Made by a program: the position numbers and the translations under genes. Below are positions 9,041 through 16,433 of a DNA stretch of 64,000 nt, in pieces. Under the pieces are notes generated by a model. The model was not told where the DNA came from. It ran no database searches and saw only the letters and a list, made by a program, of their open reading frames with translations. The DNA is from Anaerolineae bacterium (GTDB taxonomy: Bacteria > Chloroflexota > Anaerolineae > Caldilineales > Caldilineaceae). Location of the stretch: NCBI GenBank assembly GCA_030432295.1, contig JAUIHI010000022.1, positions 1 through 64,000 on the forward strand, read 5' to 3'. Numbering within the stretch: position 1 is the stretch's first letter; each line of letters opens with the position of its first letter.

Positions 9041-9093
9041 ATGTGGCTTGCCCTATTTTAGTAAACACATTGTCGTGGGACTGCTGGCAAGAG

Positions 9094-9240
9094 CTCGTAC
9101 TCAACGGGACTACGATAGCCAAGTTGAGAATGGAGTCTTTGGCGATTATAAAGGATTTCGATGTATTCAAACAACTGCGCCCGAGCATGTGTTCGTGACG
9201 GATAGACAATACCACGCACACATTCGGCTTTCAGCGTGAG
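9094..9240 (-). mobile_element. IS3-family transposase remnant (C-terminal fragment)
   Basis: The minus-strand frame contains LKAECVRGIVYPSRTHARA, then LFEYIEILYNRQRLHSQLGY and RSPVEYE, the characteristic C-terminal end of the IS3-family OrfB integrase. Only about 50 residues remain. The D, D and E catalytic positions upstream are gone, no terminal repeats are visible, and the frame runs into the next gene's 3' end. It marks an old insertion between the regulator and the hydrolase. Confidence 0.85.
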
Positions 9241-9262
9241 AGCTATTCCCACGTTCCAGCAT

Positions 9263-10222
9263 CTATGTTGCAGACTGTTGCTCAAGCCATCGTAGAATCG
9301 CCCAGTTTGTTTCCTCGGGCTTTTCCTGCTGGATCCAATGACCGCAGTCCAGGTTGACTACTTCCACATTGGGCACGAGCTTTTTCAGATTTGCAGATTT
9401 GGGGATAAGATCTCGATCGCCATAAATCATGAGAGCCGGCTGCTGGATGATCGGGTTCACATCCGCCAGCAAACGCCAGTTGCGGTCCAGGTTCCTGTAC
9501 CAATTGATACTGCCGGTGAATCCTGTTGATTCGAAGGCTGAGACAAAGACCGCCAGTTCGTCGTCGCTCATGATAGGTTCGCCCGGAGCTGTTTCTGCCC
9601 TGGCGAGGTTAATCATCGAATTACCCGGCTGAGGGGCTGCAGGAGGCAGGTTCTTGCAGAATAGATTGCGAAGGAACTGGTGTGTATTTTCTTCCAAAAC
9701 TGCATCCGCGACACCTGGTTGTCGATTGAAGTGGACAAAATAATAGTCCTCGCCGAGTATCTCGCTCATGAACTCGATCCAAGGTTTTTCTCCGCGCTCC
9801 TGGTACGGTAAGGCCAGGTTGATAACCTTGTTTACCCGGTTGGGGTGCAACAAGGTCAGCCCCCATACGACATTTGCCCCCCAATCATGACCAACGAAGG
9901 CGGCATCTTTGTACCCGTAGTGGTCGAGAAGTGCGACGAGATCACCGGTCAGGTGCTCAATGTCGTAGTCGGTGACTTCGGAAGGATGGGATGAATTGCC
10001 ATACCCTCGCTGATTCGGAACGATGACGTGGTAGCCCGCTGCAGCAAGAGCCGGCACCTGATTGCGCCACGAATAGGCATGCTCCGGCCAGCCGTGACAG
10101 AGTATGATAGGGTTTCCTTTGTTCTGTCGGCCCGCTTCGAAGACTTCGAGTTCCACACCGTTGACTGGAATCAGAGTGGGTTTGAGAAATTCGGTTGTTG
10201 CGTTTGCTGACTGCTTATCCAT
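9263..10222 (-). CDS. Alpha/beta hydrolase, epoxide-hydrolase-like
   Basis: A 319-residue alpha/beta-hydrolase. The oxyanion motif HGWPEHAYSW is at about 44-53 and the nucleophile elbow GHDWGANVVWG is near 114-124, with Asp as nucleophile as in epoxide hydrolases and haloalkane dehalogenases. The C-terminal GHW at about 296 supplies the catalytic His, and a lid region with several aromatic residues lies between. The HGWP motif favours an epoxide hydrolase over a dehalogenase. No signal peptide, so it is cytoplasmic. It stands alone between the IS3 remnant and a truncated serine hydrolase. Confidence 0.87.
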   Translation of the reverse strand: MDKQSANATTEFLKPTLIPVNGVELEVFEAGRQNKGNPIILCHGWPEHAYSWRNQVPALAAAGYHVIVPNQRGYGNSSHPSEVTDYDIEHLTGDLVALLDHYGYKDAAFVGHDWGANVVWGLTLLHPNRVNKVINLALPYQERGEKPWIEFMSEILGEDYYFVHFNRQPGVADAVLEENTHQFLRNLFCKNLPPAAPQPGNSMINLARAETAPGEPIMSDDELAVFVSAFESTGFTGSINWYRNLDRNWRLLADVNPIIQQPALMIYGDRDLIPKSANLKKLVPNVEVVNLDCGHWIQQEKPEETNWAILRWLEQQSAT

Positions 10223-10289
10223 TTGTTCTCTTTTCGTAGAGTGCGCACCACACGACGCTTATTGGGATTTTCCATGATTTTTCTGCTTC

Positions 10290-10706
10290 TCACTCCGCCA
10301 CCCACAGCACCGGGAGCACAGGCTCCAGCAAATCCGCCATATCTGATTCGGGATCGGCGCCATCGTGGTTGTAAACCATCACCACAACTGTATCGATCTC
10401 AGGCGCGTAATTCAGAACCGATCGAAAACCGGCAATATAGCCTGCATGCCCCATAGTTTCTCCCTGGAGCGTGATGCCCAGACCGTAGGAACTGCCAGGG
10501 GTGGGTGTCGTCATCGCCACCAGGGAGGCTGGGTCATCGAACAGCGCCCCACCGAACAACCCCCGGGCAAAGGTGACCAGGTCCGGTGCGGTCGAAACCT
10601 GGCTGCCCGCTGACCAACCGATGGATTCATGCAGTTCCGTGACATCGGTCATGGTATCCCCAGAGGCCGTATAGCCGTGTACCAAGTCAATGGCGAGGGC
10701 GCGGTT
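10290..10706 (-). pseudogene. Truncated serine hydrolase (C-terminal third only)
   Basis: The frame between an upstream stop near 10706 and the stop at 10290 reads VHGYTASG...ELHESIGWSAG...MGHAGYIAGFRSV, closely matching residues about 307-436 of the lipoprotein at 2340-3650. The SxxK and YxN motifs are missing, so it cannot be active. The adjacent sequence is unrelated, so the copy was cut by a recombination or deletion. Confidence 0.8.
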
Positions 10707-10752
10707 TTACCGGCATTCATCTGCTGGCACTGATTACCGGCAAAGGCTTCAC

Positions 10753-11709
10753 CTAGATCGTAATCACAACTTTGCCGCAAATCTGCTTGCTGCCCTGCAT
10801 CGCCATCGCAGCGGCTGTTTCTTCCAGCGGGAAGCGGCGGTCAATTACGGACTTGACCTCGCCAGACGCCATGAGTTGGGCCAGTGTGCTGAGGTCATCT
10901 GTATTGAACTGCGCCGTGTAACTGAAGACCTTCTCTTCTTCTTGCGACGCCTTGTAGGCTCCCATTTTTGCCATAAATGCCATCATGTCCATGCCGAGTG
11001 CACCTACAGAGACCATCCGCCCTCCTGGTGTGAGGTTCTTGACGTACACATCGAAGGGACGATCACCAACCATATCGAGAATGAGGTCATAGGGTCCGGC
11101 GCCATCCCAATCCTGTTGGGTGTAGTCGATCACCTCATCGGCGCCGATACGTTTCACCATCTCAATGTTGCGCGTGCTGCACACCGCTGTCACATGGGCA
11201 TGGAACGATTTGGCGATTTGCACCGCATAAGTCCCCACACCACCGGATGCCCCAATGATCAACACACGCTGACCAGATGTGATACGGCCGTGGTTACGCA
11301 AACCTTGCAGGGCCGTAAGCCCACCGGTGGGGATGGCGGCGGCGTCCACAAAAGAGATATTCTCCGGTTTGTGGACTAGATTTTTCTCCGCAGCGATAGC
11401 GTACTCGGCGAAGGCTCCTTTCGCCGCCCCAAAGACGGCATCACCAACGGCAAACCGTGTGACGTTCTTCCCAACGGCAACGACCGTTCCCGTACAATCG
11501 CCGCCCATAGCGTGATCCGTCGGTTGTGGGTCACCGTACACCTTGCGGAGCATGGAAATCTTGCCCTCCATGCGATGCCAGTTGGAGGGGTTGGTTGCCG
11601 CCGCGTGTACTTTGACCAATACTTGATTGTCTCCCGGCGTGGGCTGGTCGATTTCTTCCAATGTCAGGACGTCAGGGGACCCATATTTACGTGCTAAAAT
11701 TGCTTTCAT
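10753..11709 (-). CDS. NAD(P)-dependent zinc-less alcohol dehydrogenase/quinone oxidoreductase family (MDR)
   Basis: A 318-residue medium-chain dehydrogenase/reductase. The N-terminal GroES-like part starts MKAILARKYGSPDVL and contains VHAAATNPSNWHRMEG; the cofactor domain has the GASGGVGTYAVQIAK motif near 145-159, typical of the zinc-independent quinone oxidoreductase branch. No structural-zinc cysteine cluster is present. These enzymes reduce quinones or activated alkenes with NADPH. GAGAGGAAAT lies 6-8 bases before ATG 11709, which is chosen over the in-frame ATG at 11751. Confidence 0.87.
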   Translation of the reverse strand: MKAILARKYGSPDVLTLEEIDQPTPGDNQVLVKVHAAATNPSNWHRMEGKISMLRKVYGDPQPTDHAMGGDCTGTVVAVGKNVTRFAVGDAVFGAAKGAFAEYAIAAEKNLVHKPENISFVDAAAIPTGGLTALQGLRNHGRITSGQRVLIIGASGGVGTYAVQIAKSFHAHVTAVCSTRNIEMVKRIGADEVIDYTQQDWDGAGPYDLILDMVGDRPFDVYVKNLTPGGRMVSVGALGMDMMAFMAKMGAYKASQEEEKVFSYTAQFNTDDLSTLAQLMASGEVKSVIDRRFPLEETAAAMAMQGSKQICGKVVITI

Positions 11710-11756
11710 GGCATTTCCTCTCTTTGATTCTTCGTCGGTGTTTGCAGTCATTACGA

Positions 11757-11957
11757 TTAGTCTTGTGCCGATCGGTTCTTCTGCTGCATAGCGGCACCAA
11801 TGGCAAGACCTAATGCGATACCAATGGCCAACCCGGCACCGGCATTGCCCATTGCGGACCCAACTGCCAGACCAACCCCTACACCGATGGCGATACCGGC
11901 ACCGATGTAGGTTTGAGGTGATTTTTTGTCACCCTGATTGTTTGAATCTGAAGTCAT
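11757..11957 (-). CDS. Small glycine-zipper membrane protein
   Basis: A 66-residue protein: a polar N-terminus (MTSDSNNQGDKKSPQTY) followed by a run of G/A/I/V with repeated GxGxGxxxG spacing (YIGAGIAIGVGVGLAVGSA and GLAIGIALGLAIGAAM), ending in polar QQKNRSAQD. This is the glycine-zipper pattern of small proteins that pack or oligomerise in membranes. A purine-rich GAGAGAAC precedes ATG 11957. No specific family name can be given. Confidence 0.7.
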   Translation of the reverse strand: MTSDSNNQGDKKSPQTYIGAGIAIGVGVGLAVGSAMGNAGAGLAIGIALGLAIGAAMQQKNRSAQD

Positions 11958-12031
11958 ACTGTTCTCTCCTTTTTGCTTGCTTGTCCAAATGATTTTGGTC
12001 TCTCGATTATCATCGAGGGATGTCTCTAAGT

Positions 12032-12745
12032 TTATGCCGTTTCCAAGACTCTCTGCTTCCACTGTTCCACGTTCACGCCTTTGATCACCAGCCACAGGGG
12101 CAGAAGGACTTCGCCGAGGAAAGTGAATTCGCTGAAGGTCACGCCGAAACTGGGAACCAGAAAGAAGACAAATGAGTCGATCAGGTAGCCGAAGCAGCCA
12201 ATCATCAACAGGATGCCCAGTATTCTAGGCAGAAAACCGGACTTGAAGATCAGGTAGCCCATGGGAAAGAGCCAAAGCCCCCAAAAAACCTGAGCGATGA
12301 AGATGCCGTACTCATGCAGGTCGAGAAAGAAGGCGACCATTGCCTGAATTTGATCTGTGGTGAAGGCTGCCAGGTAATCCGCGCCGTTCAGGAGCAGGAG
12401 GACGGCCAGATGAGTAAGCTCATTGAGGAATGCGATAGGGACGCCGAGCAGAAGAAAGATCACCATCAACTGGGCCATGCCTCTGTTGACCGGTTTGAGC
12501 AGTTTGTACAGATACAAGACCACAAAGATGTTGACCAACTGGGCGGCGATAGCGCTCACAATGCCCAGACGAAACAGGGACTCATTGGCCCGGATATTGC
12601 TGATGGTGGCAGCGATGTCCCCAGACACAAAAAGTGTGGTGGGAATATACAGAATGCCGAGAATGCCCAGGGGAACCAGAAGCAGATAGAGGAATCCGGC
12701 GATACGGGCGGTCTTGTTTGGATTGATGTTGTTCTGCGTTGTCAT
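12032..12745 (-). CDS. DUF4386 family membrane protein
   Basis: A 237-residue integral membrane protein with about seven hydrophobic segments. The opening NPNKTARIAGFLYLLLVPLG, the ANESLFRLGIVS section and GFLPRILGILLMIGCFGYL are the hallmarks of the DUF4386 family, whose function is unknown. It follows the small protein at 12787-13065 after a gap of 41 bases, the same order seen at 5950-6201/5263-5946. Confidence 0.85.
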   Translation of the reverse strand: MTTQNNINPNKTARIAGFLYLLLVPLGILGILYIPTTLFVSGDIAATISNIRANESLFRLGIVSAIAAQLVNIFVVLYLYKLLKPVNRGMAQLMVIFLLLGVPIAFLNELTHLAVLLLLNGADYLAAFTTDQIQAMVAFFLDLHEYGIFIAQVFWGLWLFPMGYLIFKSGFLPRILGILLMIGCFGYLIDSFVFFLVPSFGVTFSEFTFLGEVLLPLWLVIKGVNVEQWKQRVLETA

Positions 12746-12786
12746 TTCTTCGCTACCTTTTGAATGGTTTGTTCTGTCAAAACGAT

Positions 12787-13065
12787 TTACTTGTCTGGTT
12801 CAACCGGGTTGACCGAGTAGAGAGACATTCCTGCATCCCGCACCTTTCGGAGCAGTCCATAGAGTGCCGCCTGATCAACCACCGGGCCGGTCAACAGCGT
12901 ATCGCCGTCGTCGTCCAGGGTGATGGCCATGCCCCCGAACCAGTCGCTCCATCGCTCATCCAGATGCCCTCGGATACGGATCTCATACTGTTGGGACCTG
13001 TCCACGTCCAGGTTTGTAGCAGTGCCACTGTCTTTATTTGTGGATAGGGGTTGCTGCCTATCCAT
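12787..13065 (-). CDS. Small conserved protein (92 aa), paralogue of 5950-6201
   Basis: A 92-residue soluble protein. From residue ~26 it matches the other copy: YEIRIRGHLDERWSDWFGGM, LLTGPVVDQAALYGLLRKV and SLYSVNP. The first 25 residues are polar and not conserved. AAGGAGG stands 7 bases before ATG 13065, so this start is firm. It lies between the 38-residue ORF upstream and a DUF4386 protein downstream, in the cluster led by the MalT-like regulator at 13508-16258. Function unknown; its repeated presence beside LAL regulators suggests it belongs to their regulon. Confidence 0.82.
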   Translation of the reverse strand: MDRQQPLSTNKDSGTATNLDVDRSQQYEIRIRGHLDERWSDWFGGMAITLDDDGDTLLTGPVVDQAALYGLLRKVRDAGMSLYSVNPVEPDK

Positions 13066-13095
13066 GCTGCGCCTCCTTATCAATAATTTGGAGCG

Positions 13096-13123
13096 CTCCT
13101 CGCAAAGTGAGCCTTGCGAGGAG
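13096..13123. terminator. Hairpin between the 38-aa ORF and the small-protein gene
   Basis: CTCCTCGCAA (13096-13105) and TTGCGAGGAG (13114-13123) form a perfect 10-bp stem with an 8-base loop. On the minus strand no clear U tract follows, so it may act as a processing or attenuation site rather than a full terminator. It sits about 30 bases before the start of the 92-residue gene. Confidence 0.5.
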
Positions 13124-13131
13124 TGCCTCAA

Positions 13132-13248
13132 TCAATCAGTTTTGCTTTTACCGAGTGCCGCTGCGAATTGGCCGAGTCCCCAAAACATAAAGCCGAGACC
13201 CGACAGAAAAAGCCCCAGACCTGCTGCACTGCCCCAAGACAAATCCAT
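13132..13248 (-). CDS. 38-residue single-TM small protein
   Basis: ATG 13248 is preceded by AAAAGGAGATATACA, one of the best ribosome sites in the window, and opens a 38-codon frame ending TGA 13134-13132. The product begins MDLSWGSAAGLGLFLSGLGF, continues MFWGLGQFAAALGKSKTD, and is a single Gly-rich hydrophobic helix with a basic tail. It lies between the MalT-like regulator and the 92-residue small protein, on the same strand. Unknown function; a membrane microprotein is likely. Confidence 0.65.
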   Translation of the reverse strand: MDLSWGSAAGLGLFLSGLGFMFWGLGQFAAALGKSKTD

Positions 13249-13437
13249 TGTATATCTCCTTTTGACTATGAAAATGATGGTTATCCAGTGTCTGAATCGA
13301 CACATTCTTGCCTTCGTGCTACGGCCAAAGTATACCGGGGGAGATGGTGAGGCGTCATCACATCATCTGGTGATTGATGTGGTGATTCCCATTGATGGCT
13401 GATGTGGTGAGTGAGTGTGCAGAATGATATGAGGACA

Positions 13438-13479
13438 AGAAAAAGCCCCGGCAGGTGCTTCCAAAAGCCTGCCAGGGCT
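13438..13479 (-). terminator. Rho-independent terminator after the MalT-like regulator
   Basis: Minus-strand stem AGCCCTGGCAGG / CCTGCCGGGGCT (13479-13468 and 13455-13444) with a 12-base loop, followed by TTTTTC at 13443-13438. It ends the 13508-16258 transcript about 30 bases after the stop codon. Confidence 0.85.
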
Positions 13480-13507
13480 GGGGAGAGATGGGGGGTGTCG
13501 GGTGGGT

Positions 13508-16258
13508 TTAGAGCAGGCCGAGTTCCTGGGCCTGACTCACCGCGGCCCGACGGCTGTTCACACTGAGTTTGCTGTAGATGTTTTTGGTGTGGGTGCGCAG
13601 GGTATTCAACGAAATCATCAATGTCTCGGCGATTTCCGGGCCGCTCAATTCGCTGCCCAATCGCTTCAATACGTCGAGTTCCCGGTCGCTCAGCGGTTCG
13701 ACCAGCGGCTGGTTCGATGGCTGGTTGACAGGTGCGCTGACTTCCGGCTCTCCAAAGGCCGCCCGCAGTCGGCCCACATAGACCGGGGAAATACTCGCTG
13801 CGGCAGCTTCCTCCAACAGTATCCGCATTGGGTCGCCCTCTCCCACAAAGATACGCACGTATCCCTCCGGTTCGGCCAGATCGAGGGCACGGGCCAGGAC
13901 TGCCAGGGCCGCGGGAATCTCATTTTGGGCCTGGTGCGCGAGGGCCAGGGCCACTCGAATCTCAATCTCACTTCCCCTGCGCTCTCCCCTCTCCGCTGCC
14001 TGCAAAAGGCGTTCCAGCAGCGCAACCGCCGGGCCGTTCTGGTTCTGGGCCATGAGAATCCTGGCCAGGATGATGTGCTCGAACTCGTGCAGGAAGCTCA
14101 GTTCGTCGTTGACAGACAGGCCCCGCTCGACCGCCCACGCCTGCGCATCGGCCAACCGGCCCTGGGCAAGCCACACTTGGGCCTTCAGCGCGCCGATCGG
14201 TCGCAGATCCGGGACGGGGGTTGGATAGTAGAGCCGGGCAGCCTCATCGAGCAGCGCGAGCGCACCATCCAGATCGCCTTCGTCCACTTTGACCTGGGCC
14301 TGGGCACGGCGCAGGCGATAGGGCCAATCCCCCAGGGCAGCTTTCTCCCCAAGGGCCTCATTCTTTTGCATCTCTTCTTCGGCGGCCTCCAGAAGTCCCT
14401 GCTCCCGGTAAATCTTGCTCAACCCCAAATGGATGTCCGCTGTGCCCGGTGGCGCAGGCTCGCCCAGCCGATCGGCCAATTCCTTGGCCCTGGCATAGAC
14501 GCCAATCGCCTCCCGGAGACGCCCCTGGGCCACCCGGATATCGCCCATCCCAAAGGTACCACTGAGGGCGAAAACCACACTGCCGATCGACTCAAAGGTA
14601 GCCATCGCGTGGGCGATGGTGCGGTAGGCGTCCTCCAGATCGCCGATGGTCCACTGGGCCAGGCCCAGAAGCCCCGCGGCTGGCCCCCGTCGCAGATAGT
14701 CATCTTCGGGCAGCAGATCGAGCGCCCGCTGGGCATGGGTTACACTGCTGGGGATGTCGCCGCGCGCCTGGGCAATGTAAGCCCAGGCTGTAGCAATGGA
14801 CGCGGGCAACGTCTGAAATTGCTTCTCGTCCACGACGACCATCGGGCGATCGTCGCTTTCCGACGCCGGAGGGGAAGTGTCCATCCGGCGCTCCGCGTCC
14901 CGCAGCCAGACCGCGCCGGCCTCCATCTCCCCGGCGTTCAGATACGCCCAGGCATAGGCCACACAGAGCACAGGCCGGGCGCGCACCAGATCGTCGGGCA
15001 GTCTTTGCACCCATTCCATCCAGGCCGCGGACTGGAACTGCCCGTCCATGGCAGGCCAGGCCAATTCGGCCAGGCGCGCCACCCGTTCAAAGTCATCCGC
15101 GGCCAGCGCGTGCCGAACCGCATCCGCGGTCGAACCGTTCTCCTCGTGCCATTGGCTGGCCCGGATGTGCAGGAGAGCTACGCCCGGTTCGTCATCCGGA
15201 GACAGGGCCGCGCGCTGATACAGCCGCTGGCGCAGGAGATCGGCAAAGAGGTGGTGATAGCGGTACCAGCGCCGTTCGTTGTCCAGCGGAACCAGGAAGA
15301 GGTTGGCCTGTTCGATGTAGGCCAGAACTTCTTGCCCGGACTGAGCTGCGGAGCTGTCTGCGCCCCCATTCAGAACCGCATCGCACAGGGGGCCGCACAG
15401 GCGGTCGAGGATTGAGGTGTACAGCAAAAAGGTCTGGATGCTTTCGGGCTGCTGGTGCAATACCTCTTCCACCAGATAGTCCATCACAAAGCGGTGGCTG
15501 CCCGTGAACGATTGGATGAAACTGGCTGTATCCGCTCGCCCCTGCATAGAGAGAGCCGCCAGTTGCAGACCGGCAATCCAGCCCTCCGTGCGGATTTCCA
15601 GGGCAGAAACATCCGCTTCAGTCAGACTGAGGCCCATCACCTGATTGAGAAATGTCGCGGCTTCGCTGGGCGTGAAGCGCAGATCAGCCGCGCGCAGTTC
15701 GGTCAACTGATTGCGCACCCGCAGCCGGGCCAGGGGCAGGTTTGGGTCCTCTCGTGTGGTGATGACCAGATGCATCTGGGGCGGCAGATGCTCCAGCAGG
15801 AACGCGAGCGCGCTGTTGGCCGGTTCCGTATCGATCACGTGGTAGTCGTCCAGGACGAGGATGAAATTTTCCGGGATGGCGGCAATTTCGTTGAGCAGCG
15901 CAGTCACAATCGACTCGGTCGGCGCTGGCTGGGGGGATTCGAGCAGGCCCAGCACCTCCGCGCCAAATGTCGTCGGGCCGGTTTTGTCGGTAACCGTTTT
16001 CAGCGCGGCCACCAGATAGGCCAAAAAGCGGGTCGGGTCGTTGTCCCCTTCGTCCAGCAACAGCCAGCCCGCGGGTCGGCCACTGGCAGTCACCCATTCG
16101 CTGGCCAGGGTGGATTTCCCAAAACCAGCCGGGGCCGAGATGAGGGTCAGTTTGTGGTCCAGCCCCTCATCCATGCGCTGGATCAGGCGGGGGCGGGCTA
16201 CGAATTTGGAACGAACCGGGGGGAGATAGAGTTTCGTGGCGAGGATTGGCGTAGGCAT
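13508..16258 (-). CDS. LuxR-family MalT-like (LAL) transcriptional regulator
   Basis: A 916-residue regulator from ATG 16258. It opens MPTPILATKLYLPPVR, has Walker A APAGFGKST near 40-48 and Walker B FILVLDDYHVID near 134, a TPR-like helical middle, and a C-terminal LuxR HTH (SDRELDVLKRLGSELSGPEIAETL...NTLRTHTKNIYSKL). The same architecture occurs at 6359-9040, but divergence is large, so this is an old duplication or separate acquisition. A perfect 20-bp palindrome lies 12-31 bases upstream of the start, suggesting that another repressor controls it. Other upstream start codons fall on or beyond that palindrome. Confidence 0.92.
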   Translation of the reverse strand: MPTPILATKLYLPPVRSKFVARPRLIQRMDEGLDHKLTLISAPAGFGKSTLASEWVTASGRPAGWLLLDEGDNDPTRFLAYLVAALKTVTDKTGPTTFGAEVLGLLESPQPAPTESIVTALLNEIAAIPENFILVLDDYHVIDTEPANSALAFLLEHLPPQMHLVITTREDPNLPLARLRVRNQLTELRAADLRFTPSEAATFLNQVMGLSLTEADVSALEIRTEGWIAGLQLAALSMQGRADTASFIQSFTGSHRFVMDYLVEEVLHQQPESIQTFLLYTSILDRLCGPLCDAVLNGGADSSAAQSGQEVLAYIEQANLFLVPLDNERRWYRYHHLFADLLRQRLYQRAALSPDDEPGVALLHIRASQWHEENGSTADAVRHALAADDFERVARLAELAWPAMDGQFQSAAWMEWVQRLPDDLVRARPVLCVAYAWAYLNAGEMEAGAVWLRDAERRMDTSPPASESDDRPMVVVDEKQFQTLPASIATAWAYIAQARGDIPSSVTHAQRALDLLPEDDYLRRGPAAGLLGLAQWTIGDLEDAYRTIAHAMATFESIGSVVFALSGTFGMGDIRVAQGRLREAIGVYARAKELADRLGEPAPPGTADIHLGLSKIYREQGLLEAAEEEMQKNEALGEKAALGDWPYRLRRAQAQVKVDEGDLDGALALLDEAARLYYPTPVPDLRPIGALKAQVWLAQGRLADAQAWAVERGLSVNDELSFLHEFEHIILARILMAQNQNGPAVALLERLLQAAERGERRGSEIEIRVALALAHQAQNEIPAALAVLARALDLAEPEGYVRIFVGEGDPMRILLEEAAAASISPVYVGRLRAAFGEPEVSAPVNQPSNQPLVEPLSDRELDVLKRLGSELSGPEIAETLMISLNTLRTHTKNIYSKLSVNSRRAAVSQAQELGLL

Positions 16259-16269
16259 AGGACAATCAT

Positions 16270-16289
16270 ACAACAGACCGGTCTGTTGT
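16270..16289. promoter_or_regulatory. 20-bp perfect palindrome, probable operator
   Basis: ACAACAGACCGGTCTGTTGT is perfectly self-complementary and starts 12 bases before ATG 16258 of the regulator gene. The centre ACAGACCGGTCTGT is like binding sites of TetR-family repressors (established pattern of TetR operators). No TetR-type gene is in the window, so the cognate protein would act in trans. Confidence 0.6.
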
Positions 16290-16324
16290 TTCAAGCTTGA
16301 AGTGATGTAGGCACTGCCCACATC

Positions 16325-16353
16325 TTTCCATTTCCTCTCACACTGCTTATAAT
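16325..16353 (+). promoter_or_regulatory. Sigma-70 type promoter of the adenine deaminase gene
   Basis: TTTCCA (16325-16330), a 17-base spacer and a perfect TATAAT (16348-16353) lie about 80 bases before the deaminase start. The leader then contains the inverted pair GACGGAT/ATCCGTC at about 16370-16393. Confidence 0.55.
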
Positions 16354-16433
16354 GACCCGGATAGATTGACGGATTTATCCGCGTTGATCCGTCCGTACCG
16401 TTTCATTCGCGTTCCATTCTTCAGGATTTCCCG

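Noticed and set aside
9058-9285. Intact small gene upstream of the epoxide-hydrolase-like gene
   Set aside because: The conserved part is only the IS3 integrase C-terminus; the frame's ends are accidental.
13502-15415. 637-codon plus-strand frame opposite the MalT-like regulator
   Set aside because: High-GC shadow frame; composition rich in Arg/Gln/Pro and without domains, while the minus strand encodes a full LAL regulator.
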